Source of the DNA: Silene conica
Taxonomy: Eukaryota > Streptophyta > Magnoliopsida > Caryophyllales > Caryophyllaceae
Direction: 5' to 3'
NCBI GenBank assembly: GCA_029255685.2
Contig: CM055316.2
Span: forward strand, 73,113,237 to 73,177,236
Length of the DNA stretch: 64,000 nt
Every line of letters begins with the position of its first letter. The first letter of the stretch is position 1. The translations under genes and the position numbers were made by a program. This document shows positions 47,538 to 59,630 of the stretch, piece after piece. The notes under the pieces were generated by a model that ran no database searches, was not told the DNA's origin, and saw only the letters and a list, made by a program, of their open reading frames with translations.

Positions 47538-50500
47538 GAACGATCCTCAGGCCTAAACCAACTGGATAATAGTGAACGTAGGAAGAGTCTAATAAAATGA
47601 ATCCCGAGATGAAACTGATAGGAGCCCCAAAAAGGAATGGGATGAGTTAGGGGCCCCCTCATACCAAACCTGGACCCTTTCTGTTCTGTCTCGGGAACCC
47701 AATGAGAGTAATTGAAGAGTGGGGTAGATTATATAGTGACCTAGTTATCTTATACTAACGTTCTTGCAGGAGAAGGAATGAGGTAAGTTATGATGTGAAA
47801 TATGGTTGGTAATATATACTGCGAATCATGAGATTGATGTTGAATGTGGACTGAGATATACTATTTCTGGTATTGAGAACAAGAGTTTTTGAATATGAGC
47901 TTACTTGTATATGGTGATATGCATGCGGTTATATGATCCCTGAACCGTTAGGTAGAGATATAGTATAATGATATGTGTAATGAGTTGATGAGCTATAGCT
48001 ACCTAAAAGGATAGATGTAGGAGAGATATGATCATGATTGACTGGAATGGTTAGTAGAGCCAGCTATGTTATGTTGTTATAGATGTGGAACCAAGTTAAG
48101 TCTTATGGGTAAAGCAAGTAGACCGAACCGGATGTCGTGCCGTTAATAATTGTATGTACGCTATTCTATGCGTGTATACACTTCTTATTTCCATGCCTTA
48201 TACTTTGCAAGAGTTTACTGCTAGGCATACTAGGCAAATGTGATCGGAATTTGAGATTTATGATTTTATTATTTTACTAGTTGCTTAGGCAATCCATGTT
48301 TAGTAGTATGCAGAATGTGTGTTTTAAGCTATGAATGTATATAGTCATGTGTTGCGTATATCGTATTTAAAATTTTATGCCTGTTATATACCTTTAAATT
48401 CGTTATGAAGTTTGTCATCAATAAGGGATACGTAGTAGTCCCTAGGTTATATTTTCGTACTTGGATACACCTGTATAACTATCAAGTTATTTAATTGATT
48501 TTATTTTCAGTTTCGAAACCTTTACTGTATTTTGATGCCAACTACAATTGAAATGAGGAATGAATGTTAATATGGTACAGAGTGTTGTCTATGCTTCAAA
48601 TGATTGTCAATGTGTTTGGAATAAGAAAGGTTGAGTGTAGATGTAGTAATGTGTAGTTGCATAGGGACCAAAATTTTTAATAAATTTTCAGAACGTTATC
48701 TGGTTTGTACGGGCTGTCACTTTATACGTGTTTCATAATTGAGGACGAAAATTTTATGTATGATAACCTTCTGAGTTGGGTTACAATGCTAGTGTTTTAT
48801 CTTGATATGAGTTATGTCTTTGGAGAAATAAATCTTTTATTTGACAGTAGTCAGACTGTTGCTGCATAGTCCCGTTTGACCTATCTTTTTGTAACAAAAA
48901 ACATTTAAAACTTGGTTATTGCTTGTGCATAATTCCAACTCTATTGTTCAGAATGTTCGTTCAAGTTTTCAAAATGTTACGCCATGTAAAATCTTAACGA
49001 GTTGTTATTCAATTGTGGTTTTTGCAAGATGCCTAAAATTCTGTTGAAATGCTGTAAAGTTATTGTTCAAATCGTTCGAGTTGTAAATATTGTATTAAAT
49101 AATTTCCTTGAGGTATGCATTCGATACTTTTCCTCTGTTTAACTAATTCTTTATATTTACTAAAAGACTATGTTTGCTCGCACGTTAGCTAAGCTGTTAT
49201 TTAATTATGATTTTTGTAAGTTGTTGCATTTAACTGGTAAAGTTTATTGGTATGATATAGCAACCTAATGGTTATACGTAGTTGTGATTATTTGAACAAA
49301 GTAAATCTTGTGGATGTTCTTTCGTATATTAATGGTTATCCCTGTGATTATGAACTTCATAACCTTTCAAGTGTATTTCTATACCATACAGTGAATTGCA
49401 TATTGTTATATCTAGAATCTGATCACGATGTGTTGAAATGCTACCTGGTTGACATGTGATTTATGGAAGTACTAGCCTGGTGAATTCGTTTACTTTTATC
49501 GCTAAAACTCTCATAGTTCATGAACTAAAAGAACAATGTTGGAAAAGAAGAATCAGAATACCTCCATGTAGTCTTAAATCTGAGTTGTAGATGGTAAGAT
49601 TGTCCTGAATTGAGTTTATAACTGTCACAAACCACCTTGTTTTGCTTCAAACATTTCAAAATATTTTCCAGGTGACGAACAAGGAAAAAGCTTGATGTTT
49701 GATAATTATGATGATTGTTTGCAAATGACAATCCTGTAGCTATGTGTAGATGAAAACCAACTTGAATGTTTAATTGCTGCGCATCGTATAACTCTCTTAT
49801 TGCGCAAAACATATATAATTATAGCTCCATGATAAATGATGTAATATGAGTGGATAAGGCATGCACCTAAGTGATTTAAACCTTTTGATAACTAGGAATG
49901 TTAAACGGCCTTGTTAGCCTATGATTGCGTATATCTTGTGAGATATGTCAATGCTCCATGTTTAATTACGTCAACTAATTTTGCTCTATATATTTTATAA
50001 AATATGATTCGCTTCTATAATACGATTATGAACATGAAATATTTTAATTTGTCAATTATGATCTACGAATTTGTTGATGGTCTACATTTGTGTAAATATG
50101 TTAAGTTTGTGTTAAAATTTCAGGGGTATATATATGTTAGCTACTCTGATTCTGTTGCTGCGTAACACAATTCTACTGATCCTATTATAATAATTATTGT
50201 TCGAGGTTGTGTGATTACATGCTAACTATTACAAGTTTATTATTATTTCGTGTGTTGAATTTTTTTGTATGGGTTGAACTACTATTGATTATTATTATAT
50301 TTTGATAGCTAATATTTTATATTAGTAATTTAATTTAATTGTTGGTGAGACGGGATAAGTAATGGTACTAACTGGTGTTTACGATGGAGTATAGTTGAAA
50401 CAAATTTACGAGTTTCTTATTTGGGAATTAATGTTTAGCTATTACGAGCTTGTGTATGGAAATTCATGTATGATGGTATACAATTATACGGGAATAGAGA

Positions 50501-51386
50501 TAGGTTATTGAAGGTGAAGTAGTTCATGTATGATTTGGAGTTGCAACATTTATTTTGAATAAGAATTTTGGTTCTACGGTGATTAAGATCCTATTTTTTT
50601 TTTTATTATTATTTTATTGTGTTTAATTTGTCGCTTCCTTTTACGGAGACTCGTGGGTGAGTAGCTTAGAATTTACTCTAAGTGTTGAACACGGTTCTTT
50701 GAACCTTTGACAATATGGATGTTGAAATTGAGATGGAAATTGGTTGCTGTTTTTGAGTTATGAGTTATAGGCCTTTGAGCCGAGTTATCTTTACGGTCTA
50801 GTGTGACCATGGTTATTGATTGAGTAATTTGAGTTTGAAATCGATATCGAGATAGAAGTATTGTTTTGCGGTTTTATTCCGCCAGTTCGCTCACCCCTTG
50901 TCTTTGGTCTTAAGATCGACTATTAGAATACGATACTTGGTTACCTGGAGTAAAATTTTACGAGATAGAGTAACAGGTAAGACAGAGTAATAAACTGGAA
51001 TTCTTATAATGGGTTACGAGGACGTAACCGTGTTTTAAGAAGGATAGGATTGTAAAGTCTTTTGATTTATGATATGGCTAAGTTGTTATGACATGACTAG
51101 GTAATATGTCGCGATTGTTTGAATATACGTATACTAGATAATCTTGATTACTTCTGTGATGCATTTTATTGTGTTTCGTGAAGTTTTTTTTTAGTGGCAC
51201 GTTAAACTTTGGGGACAAAGTTTTCTTAACAAGGGTAGAATGTAACATTGCGGATTTTAAAAGTACCTCTATTAGTTAAGGATGTTGTTTAAGGTCATGC
51301 CTTGTGTTCGTTACGTGCCATGTGACCTGTTTGTTGACCATGGGATGGTGAACTTCGGGACGAAGTTCATTTTAAGGAGGAAAGAC
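47538..51386 (+). other. Internal region of element C, noncoding
   Basis: 3.85 kb without a domain-bearing ORF on either strand; short ORFs at 49268 and 49525 have no recognisable content. The right end has the polypurine-like TTTTAAGGAGGAAAGAC before the 3' LTR. Confidence 0.7.
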
Positions 51387-53653
51387 TGTAATACTCCGTA
51401 TTTTATTATATTTTATTTTATTAATAATTATTTGGGCGTGCTTATAGTTATTTGAACGTTCGTACTCGATGATTAATTTATCGATAAGTGTGTTATTGTT
51501 ATATCTCGTCTTTTCTTTATATTATTTAATATTATAGTTATCGTGTCGATATATTAAATAATTAAGTTACCACATAACGGATATAGGATATCAGACCTCA
51601 TTTAATCGTAAAAACGTGTTAATGTCATGGCATTGGGCTTTGGAGTGCGTGCAACCTTTGGCCCATACACGGCAATCACAAACAAAACACAAACATCAAC
51701 CTATCTCTCTCAGCCGCCCTATTTTACTCAAAATTTCTAACCCTATTTTGACCTATCAACCCAATACAACACACCCCCATTACTGCCGCCCGTGTCAGAG
51801 ACCAAAGAGGAGGGTTCAATAGGCGCTTTAGAGTTGTCGATGGTGGTTCGTTTTCACCTGAAAGACAGTGCACTCACCGGCGTTCTTTCACTTCGCAGGT
51901 TTTCACTCTTTTCAATTATTATTTTCGACCTTTAAAATCATGTTTTAGTTCAGATCTTTTGCATAATGTTCATCTGGGTTGTATGTTGGTCGTGTGTTGA
52001 CTCTTGTAGAGTCATCGTTAACCACCTAGGACCACCAATAAGGGTAGTTCGTCGGCTATTCAGGGGCGCGGGTTTTATTGCCGAAACAGAGTATGTAAAC
52101 GTGGGCCTTTTATGCGGGTATTCGAATGCGATTCTGGGTTTGGTCTTTATGGATGTCGGAGTAAATTGTTAGAGGGTAGTATGAGGTATGTTTTGATGGA
52201 TGTCGCGGTGGTTAGGGGTTGTTGTGTCGGTCAGTACAATAGCTTTCGTTTGGGTGGGTACAACGTGAATCAGAACAGTAGCGTGACACTGGGTTGTTAC
52301 GACGGGTGCTGTCGGTTATTGCTGCGGCGTCAACGACAACCAATGACCTCCCTGGAACCACCACGGCTCAGAGGCGAGCCTGGTGGTGTCCCAGGCGAGG
52401 TTAGGGGTTGCTGTTGGTGTCGAGAATGGTGGATATGTGGGTGGTTGGTTTTATTGTTGGTTTTATTGTTGTTCTTGAATTAGCAATTTTTGGTTATTTG
52501 AAACCCGGCTATATTTAGTAAATATTAATAATGGTATCTATGTTAACGTCGTTAATTGGTGAAGGGCGGTAATTGGTTGTTTATGAGTCGGAAGTTAATG
52601 TTTTGAGGAAACTACTATTTCGGGAAAGTTTCCATTTCGAGAAACTTTCCACTTATAGAAGGTTACTATTTATAGTAAGTGTAAGTTGACTGATGGGGGT
52701 TTGGGAAGTTTATTAATTCGTTACGAATACATGTTTAGGTGACGGGTTTCACGTGGAATATTTCTAGCGAGCTTTGGTTTTGTCTGCGCTTCTGCAAGTC
52801 GAGGTAGGGGAAATACTGATAAATATCGATGTGTAATCTATTCTTATTTGATATAAAGCATGTTGTTACATAATATCATGTGATTGTTATATTGTGCTGT
52901 TTATATCATTCTGTGATTGGTGCGGAGATAAAGGGTCTGTGATTGGTGCGGAGATAGAGGGTCTGTGATTGGTGCGGAGATAAAGGGTCTGTGATTGGTG
53001 CGGAGATAAAGGGTCTGTGATTGGTGTGGAGAATTATGGGTCTTGTGATTCGGAGTGGATGATGCCCGTCGTTGAGGGTACCAAAGATAAAATTTATAAT
53101 TCCTAACTTTAACAATAGATAGTGAAAGTCAGGGTCGAACCACAAGGAGGTGGGGAATGTTTATTGTTTGATGTGAATGTTTAAAGTAACAATTTTGGGG
53201 GTTTGATTGATTGATTACTATATCTAAAGCAAAGACAAAAATAAAACAAGAAAATAAAGATGAGATTAAAATATATAAAAAGGGATGCTAGGATGTTTGG
53301 GTAATAAATAGCTAAGGTAAAATAAATCCTAAGGTCAACATGTATTGCAGTCGCGTAAGGGGGTGTAACATATCTTTTTAAGTCTATGCTACCTAATAGC
53401 TCCTTTCGGCCTATGCTATTAGTTCCTAGGTCTCACAATTATTGGGTGTCAACAATAAGGGTGATTCCTAAATTCCAGGTTACATACCTTTCAGCCTTGA
53501 GTAACCTATCCGTCTTAAGGTGTAAACCAATGCCCTTCCCGTATCTCTCAATCTTGGGTAGGTCATTACTAACATCCTACAAGTCTCCTTATGGTCTCAT
53601 TGCAGGATATTATAATTGACAAGAAAAGACGAAATAAGAAAACATACGCGAGT

Positions 53654-53727
53654 GGTCGACCGACCGGCTACTCCAGTCGGCCGACCACGGCCTCGGTCGA
53701 CCGACCAGCTATTCCGGTCGGCCGACC
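53654..53727. repeat. Phased GGTCGRCCGACC motifs in E LTR, U5-side group
   Basis: 12-bp motifs start at 53654 (GGTCGACCGACC), 53675 (AGTCGGCCGACC), 53695 (GGTCGACCGACC) and 53716 (GGTCGGCCGACC), spacings 21, 20 and 21; a partial fifth is at 53742. GGTCGGCCGACC is a perfect palindrome. The other LTR repeats them at 60225-60298. Confidence 0.9.
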
Positions 53728-54215
53728 GTGGTCCTGCTACAGGTCGGTCTTTCGAATTTGATCTACCTACGCATATTTATTCCCTACATCCTAACATATG
53801 AAAATTAGCTACTCATGACTGTTAAGACGATTGTAAAATTGGGAATAAACATGGAGAACATAGTAAATAATCTAAGCATGCAAGATTCAATAAAGCTTGG
53901 GATTCTAACTTAACAATTGTAATAAAAACAAGAATGATAATAAAGCAAGATTAAAAGAGTAATTACCACAATTTGGAATTAGGGCAGAAAGAAACTAACT
54001 TTATTGATGAATGCTTGAGAACTATTGAAAGATTACAAAACTAAAGCTTGAATAAAACTAAATATGAATTTGATAATAGATGGTCTAAGATTTCAGAATA
54101 GAACTTTATAATAAACCCTAGCTACAAGATTAGCTTATATAGGGTAAAACTAAGAGTTTCCTTATAGTTCTAATTCTACTTTATTTCCGAAAAAGAATCG
54201 CATGGGCTTCGTTCT

Positions 54216-54347
54216 GGTCTGCCGACCCGTTTAGCTGGTCGGTCGACCGCTTCTTGCTGGGCTTCTCTTATTTCCGGCCCTTCTTGAAAATTGGGTTTTA
54301 TGAAAATCAGGCCTGGTCGGCCGACCCGTTTAACTGGTCGGTCGACC
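54216..54347. repeat. Phased GGTCGGYCGACC motif pairs in E LTR, U3-side group
   Basis: Two pairs: 54216 with 54237, and 54315 with 54336, each 21 bp apart. The first member of pair one is mutated in this LTR (GGTCTGCCGACC) but intact in the other LTR (60787). Confidence 0.9.
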
Positions 54348-54617
54348 GCTTCTGTACGGAAATCTTCGGATTTCTTCTGTTTTGACTCTTGGTACTTGAT
54401 TTTGACTCCAGTTGACTTTCCATTTATTCCTTAATTAAGCAAAAGATTTGAGGATACGAATTTGGTGCTAAATCGTCTCTTTTCCGCATAAATCTGCAAA
54501 AGTGCATAAAAATACGAAAGTACACAATTTGTGGGAAATAAAGGCTAAAACATAGTAAATGAGCGACCAAATACGTGTAAAAATAGATGTAAAACATCAT
54601 AAAATAGACACGTATCA

Positions 54618-56637
54618 AATTCCCCAAACCAAACCTTGCTTGCCCTCAAGCAAGAAATAGACTCGATCTTAACTAATGGAACGATTTCAATCTCAGAGCG
54701 AAATTTACATGCTAGCCTAAACCAATGCCAAGAACAAAATGAGAAAGTATTTAAATCATGCAAACGAGTTATAGGGTCGTCAAACTTGCAAACATAAAGA
54801 CTATAGAGACTTTATACCATGGACTCTCGCGGTATGCTCGAGACACTCATGAAGCAAAGGGTGAGAATATGTAAAAGATAAAAAGAAGTATATTTGTAAT
54901 GACACTCACCTAACTGCGACCCATGGAAACATGCCTGCAATCTAACATGAACAAGAATTCTACAACTTCGTATAACAATCTCATTTTAAGTGGCCTAGAT
55001 ATATGCAAATGAGGTAATGAAAGATATGTGAGGTAAAAGGTAAAAGTGGTTAAGATGTTTTTGGATTTGTGGGGTTAGTAGCCAAGCTAGTAAAACTGAT
55101 TTCCAACAACAAACTTCACACTTTTGATATTAGGAATGTGCTCTTTTGTAGCACAACTCTCACTTTGAATATAAGAAAGGACTCCCAAATATTTTTGAAT
55201 GAGGTACGGGAGTGATAACACATAAAAGAAAGTAATTTGGAGCGTTTTTTTTTTTCTCTGATGGTGCCAGGTGGTCGACCGACCTATACAGGCAGTCGGT
55301 CGACTGCCTTCTGCATTTTCCGGATTTTTTTTTTTTTCTTTTTCGTTTTTTTCTTTTCTTTCTTTCTTTTCTGAATTTTTTTTTCTGTTCTTGTTCTTTT
55401 CTTTCTTTCTTTTCTTTTCTCTTTGCTTAAGATAGCTTACAAACCAAGATACCTCCAATAAGTCAAACCAAAGACCACAAATACTGGCTTGGAAAGGTAG
55501 GCTAAGTATGGGATGTAGTTTTGGCGGAATAAAAAGGCAAATTTGGCTTTGTGAAGCTTATGGGTAAATATGAGAAAAGGGATCCCAAATGCACGTATCA
55601 AGACTCACAAAACGAGATAGTAAAACAAGTATATAGCAATTCAAGTTCATGTTTATGCATATTGATGTAACATGTTCCAAGGGGAGTACTACTCACATCC
55701 TAGACGACTGGTTTAAGAATGAAACCAGGAATAAGGCTCTAAAACTTAGAATGTATAAGTAGGTCGCCAAGGTATAAGTCAAGTCTCAAGATATGCAAGT
55801 TGACAAAAACTCGTAGATATGCAAAAGACTCTTATACTAAAACAAGTTGACAAGGCAAGGTAAAGGCATAAACATGTAAGATAGCTAAATCATCCTTGAA
55901 ATACTTTCGTTCCGACTCGACCTATATGCTAAAATAAACGTGCATTTTTTTGGAATTTTTGAAATTTTTTTTTTTATTTTTTTTTTATTTTTTGTATTTT
56001 TTGGATTTTTGTATATGTAAGGAAAATAAAGAAAAGAACGATGCAAGACAGAAATGCAATAAACGTGTGACAGAATGCAATGCATGTGACACGAAACCAT
56101 TCCCCAAACCAACCCGCACAATGTCCCCATTGTGCATTAGCCTAAGTAAAGGTTTCAGAAAATTAAAATACAAATGCAAGTAAAATAAAATAAAGGAAAA
56201 ACTGGAAAGAACTCACTGGGTTAATAGATGTATGAGAAAAACCTCCCCAAACCAGCGTAAGCTGGGAGGTTTTGGTGGCTAGCAGTGCCACTCAAGTATC
56301 CAAGTTGATTTCACGAGTTCCAAGGAAGAGAAACGAAAGACTGCAGCGGACAGTAGGTCGACCGACCGGTGCTTCTGGTCGATCGACCTCCTGTGAACAG
56401 CGGAAAAAATCTGCGATACAGCGCCTCTGGTCGACCAACTGATGATTCTGGTCGATCGACCAGCGGAGTTCTGGAGGTCTTCGTTTCTTCGTAAAATCTG
56501 AAAAAAAGAAAATATGTGCGCCCAACAATGCGCGAGATGCCCGGAACGATTCGAAAAGTCTTAACTACTAGCAAACAAAACTAAAAAGTCTCACACAACA
56601 TAAAGTAAATTGTCTTAAAATTGCAACTTAAAAACAA
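54618..56637 (-). other. 3' noncoding internal region of element E and polypurine tract
   Basis: Between the gag-protease stop and the 3' LTR. On the minus strand GGTTTGGTTTGGGGAATT (54618-54635) is the polypurine tract. It contains motif pairs at 55273/55294, 56356/56377 and 56429/56450, all 21 bp apart, and homopolymer-rich pyrimidine tracts (55240-55430, 55945-56010). Where RT, RNase H and integrase would lie there is no coding. Confidence 0.8.
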
Positions 56638-59508
56638 CTATCCGCTGAAGATGCGGAAAATATCCGACCACGGCTTCTGACGGCATGCCGTAGTCTCCGC
56701 GGTGTTTGCTTTAGTGGCAAAACACATCTTCTTTCCTCCGTCGCAAAGCATATGCGACGGTCTCTCCTCTTGAGCCTGCCTCTTCTTCTTTTTCTCCTCT
56801 CGATCCACGACATCTGGATCCTCATCTTCTTCATAGCTTAGGCATCCCATTCCCCCTCTCTGGATGATGACTTCCTTCTCCTTGGGTTTCCCCAAACCAG
56901 TTCCTGCAATAGTCATGACAGAAGTGTCCTCCCTACTGCTCCCAATCTGGGGCGGAGGTGTAAAAACAGATACAGGAACAGGTAATAAAGTGGGAGAAGT
57001 AGTGATGACCTCATACTTTTTCTTAGAAGTGATAGCATTACATGTGATGGGGGTCATAGCATCCTTCTTCCTATAGGATAGGCCATAGATAATAGAATGT
57101 TTGCCTACCTTGAAAGTTAGAGTTCCAGTGCCCACATCTATAATGGCACCTGCAGTGTGGAGAAAGGGTCTTCCTAGAATTATGGGTATATGGGCATCCT
57201 CTGGGATGTCCAAAACAACAAAGTCGACTGGGAAGAAAAACCTGTCAATACGCACAGGGATGTTTTCTAACACCCCTACAGGTTCCATAGATGTGCGATC
57301 AGCCATCTGGACTGTCATACTGGTCACTGCAAATTCGGTCATTCCTAGTTTTAAGGCAACGCTTAGGGGCATGACACTTATACTTGCACCTAAATCGCAT
57401 AGAGCCTTCTTAACTGGGAAGGTTCCTATATTACAGGGGACAGAAAAACTTCCAGGGTCCTCTAGTTTATGAGGGGCAATGACATGAGTTAAAAAACTGG
57501 ATGACTCTTCAGTGAGAGCCACAGACTCAACCTTTTCTAGAGACCTCTTTCTTGACAAAAGTTGTCTCATGAATTTAAGATAGGAAGGAACTTGTTGAAC
57601 TAATTCTAAAAATGGGACTTGAACATTTAATGAACGAATCACATCCTTAAATTTGTCAAAAGATACCTGATCCTTTGAAGGCACGAGTCTCTCTGGAAAA
57701 GGAGCAGCTGAGGACTCCGTATTTGCAGCCCTTTTTAAAAACCTGGGGGTCTTATCACCCCGGAAAAGAAAATCCCGCAAGTTGTTCGGCAATTCTGGAC
57801 GAAAGGGAACTTCAGGTTCTGCTTCAGTGGTCGGTCGACCAGTATCTTCGGTCGGTCGACCAATCTCCTGTTCAGGCGAAAATTTCGGATCCTGCTCCGC
57901 GGTCGGTCGACCAGATTCTTTGGTCGGTCGACCGCCTTCACTGCTACTCGCCTTTTTTTCTTTCTCAGTCCCCACTTTGGCTCCACTTCGCAGGGTTACG
58001 ACGTTAAGAGTCTCCTTCTTCTGGTCCGGTTTGGTTGGAAGTTGACCCGGAGCCCTAGTATCATTTTTGCTCGCGATTTGAGCAATCTGGGACTCCAACA
58101 TCTTCATCCCTGCCTCTCTAGCCTGCGACTCCTTCTGAACCAACCCAATAAGATTTTGGATAAGAGCGTCTGTGTTGGGTGGCGGATTAGAAGGTGGTTG
58201 AGGGTTGAAAGGTGGTCTTTGGAAATTTTGTTTATGTGGGGGTACATAGGTGGAATTTTGTTGAGGTTGCATGTGCTGTGGGTTTTGAACATTCTGGCTT
58301 GTCCACCTTAAGTTGGGATGGACATTATTATTATTTGGATCATAGAAATTGTTCCCACGATAATGCTGAAAAGCGGCACATGTTTCATTAGATGAAGTAC
58401 AGAACTTTGACACATGCCCTTCTCCACCGCACCTCTCACAAGCAAAGGGTCCGTCCTGAACGGCGTTCACCTGGTATATTCCTCCCTTGCTTCCACTCCC
58501 TAGATCGAGCTTTCCTGCAGCCTCAAACTTTTCCAACTTGGCCGTTAAGGCCTCAATTGCTGACAGGTTGTACTCAGATTTTCTCTGATTTCCTCTGGAA
58601 GTACCATGCTCAGCACGGTGCACAGCAACATCTTCTATTAACTTGAGACCCTTAGTCTCTCCTGAATTATCCTGGAATCTTCCATTAGCTGCAGCATCTA
58701 GGTAGGCCCTGTTGTCATCATAGAGGCCATTGTAGAACTGGTTGCAAAGAAACCATTGTTCGAATCCGTGATGTGGTATGGATCGAACAAGTCTCTTGAA
58801 CCTGTCCCACGCCTCGCTAAAGTCTTCATTGGGACCTTGCTTGAAATTAGTGATCTGCGCTCTTAAAGCATTTGTCTTTGATGCAGAGTAATATTTCCTG
58901 TAGAATGCTAAGGCTAAGGTGTTCCAATCTGTAACTCCCGCAGCAGTGCGGTCAAGGTCTCTGTACCACTCTCTCGCAGAGTCCCTAAGGGAGAAGATAA
59001 ACATGGTCTGTTTAATCTGGTCCTGCGTCACTCCTTCTGGGGGTGCTATAGAGCATATGTAATCTGTGAAGATTTCAATATGCTTTGCAGCATCCTCATT
59101 GGCCGAGCCTCCAAATTGGTTTCTTTCAACCATAGTAATATAGGCAGGCTTGGCCTCGAATGGCTTCCCAGTACCTGCAGGTAAAGTGAACCCTTTGTAT
59201 AGGTCCTTTGCCTGAGGCATGGAGTGACTGGCAATAGTAGCTTCTTCTGCCATATTATCTTCTTCTTTAGGAAAAACTGGAAAGTAGGTAAAAGGTGGTG
59301 TTTTTGGTGAAAGCGGATTGATGGGTGAATTTGGTTGCGAAGGTGGTGTTTTTGGTGAAGATGGTGGTAACTCGAAAAGGTCTTCTTGAAATAAAGAGGA
59401 TGGTGACCCTCCCTCTTGATTTGCCAGAAGTTGCTTTCTTCTTTCCCTAAGAGTCCTCTCAATTTCGAGATCAAGTGGTAGGAGTTCTCCTTGAACTGAC
59501 CTGCGCAT
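56638..59508 (-). CDS. Element E gag-protease polyprotein, intact, 956 residues
   Basis: Minus strand, single open frame. Residues 1-95: Pro-rich N-terminus. Residues about 110-300: Retrotrans_gag domain of Athila type (MFIFSLRDSAREWYRDL, FYRKYYSASKTNALR, SEAWDRFKRLVRSIPHHGFE, NQFYNGLYDDNR). Zinc knuckle C357, C360, H365, C370. Residues 400-450: Pro/Gln/Asn-rich. Four GRPT tetrapeptides at 526, 533, 550 and 557 are encoded by the palindrome motif. Aspartic protease about 690-805, with active site DLGAS (705-709) and ILGRPFL (777-783). The Lys/Glu-rich C-terminus ends at a stop 2 kb before the LTR. It would form the particle and process itself. The start is the first ATG, 122 bp from the LTR; an internal Met at 86 (MAEEATI) is an alternative. 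Confidence 0.9.
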   Translation of the reverse strand: MRRSVQGELLPLDLEIERTLRERRKQLLANQEGGSPSSLFQEDLFELPPSSPKTPPSQPNSPINPLSPKTPPFTYFPVFPKEEDNMAEEATIASHSMPQAKDLYKGFTLPAGTGKPFEAKPAYITMVERNQFGGSANEDAAKHIEIFTDYICSIAPPEGVTQDQIKQTMFIFSLRDSAREWYRDLDRTAAGVTDWNTLALAFYRKYYSASKTNALRAQITNFKQGPNEDFSEAWDRFKRLVRSIPHHGFEQWFLCNQFYNGLYDDNRAYLDAAANGRFQDNSGETKGLKLIEDVAVHRAEHGTSRGNQRKSEYNLSAIEALTAKLEKFEAAGKLDLGSGSKGGIYQVNAVQDGPFACERCGGEGHVSKFCTSSNETCAAFQHYRGNNFYDPNNNNVHPNLRWTSQNVQNPQHMQPQQNSTYVPPHKQNFQRPPFNPQPPSNPPPNTDALIQNLIGLVQKESQAREAGMKMLESQIAQIASKNDTRAPGQLPTKPDQKKETLNVVTLRSGAKVGTEKEKKASSSEGGRPTKESGRPTAEQDPKFSPEQEIGRPTEDTGRPTTEAEPEVPFRPELPNNLRDFLFRGDKTPRFLKRAANTESSAAPFPERLVPSKDQVSFDKFKDVIRSLNVQVPFLELVQQVPSYLKFMRQLLSRKRSLEKVESVALTEESSSFLTHVIAPHKLEDPGSFSVPCNIGTFPVKKALCDLGASISVMPLSVALKLGMTEFAVTSMTVQMADRTSMEPVGVLENIPVRIDRFFFPVDFVVLDIPEDAHIPIILGRPFLHTAGAIIDVGTGTLTFKVGKHSIIYGLSYRKKDAMTPITCNAITSKKKYEVITTSPTLLPVPVSVFTPPPQIGSSREDTSVMTIAGTGLGKPKEKEVIIQRGGMGCLSYEEDEDPDVVDREEKKKKRQAQEERPSHMLCDGGKKMCFATKANTAETTACRQKPWSDIFRIFSG
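57829..57933. repeat. Palindrome motif pairs inside gag coding sequence
   Basis: GGTCGGTCGACC starts at 57829, 57850, 57901 and 57922, so two pairs, each 21 bp (seven codons) apart. On the coding strand each is GGTCGACCGACC and yields Gly-Arg-Pro-Thr. Confidence 0.93.
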
Positions 59509-59607
59509 AAGAGGAAACTACAAGAAAAAGGTGAAAAGGTTTAAGGAACAAAAAGTTCCTTAAACAAAGAGAAACAAAAACAAAAAACAATAAACACTGG
59601 CGTCACC

Positions 59608-59625
59608 TCCCCGGCAACGGCGCCA
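59608..59625 (-). promoter_or_regulatory. Primer-binding site of element E (tRNA-Asp)
   Basis: On the plus strand TCCCCGGCAACGGCGCCA, identical to the 3' end of plant tRNA-Asp with CCA-end overlap; the minus strand is therefore the complement used for priming. It lies five bases inside the 5' LTR. Confidence 0.88.
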
Positions 59626-59630
59626 AAATT

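Larger units (their letters stand above)
53060..54617 (-). repeat. 3' LTR of element E, 1558 bp
   Basis: On the minus strand it begins TGATACGTGTCTATTTTATG and ends ACGACGGGCATCA. It carries two groups of phased palindrome motifs (53654-53753 and 54216-54347). Element orientation makes this the 3' copy. Confidence 0.93.

Noticed and set aside
52906-53145. Minus-strand ORF with repeated HRPFISAPI
   Set aside because: Product of the 26-bp tandem repeat in LTR C; no start context or homologue.
57675-58045. Plus-strand ORFs of 87-110 codons inside the E gag region
   Set aside because: Antisense shadows of the 956-codon gag-protease ORF.
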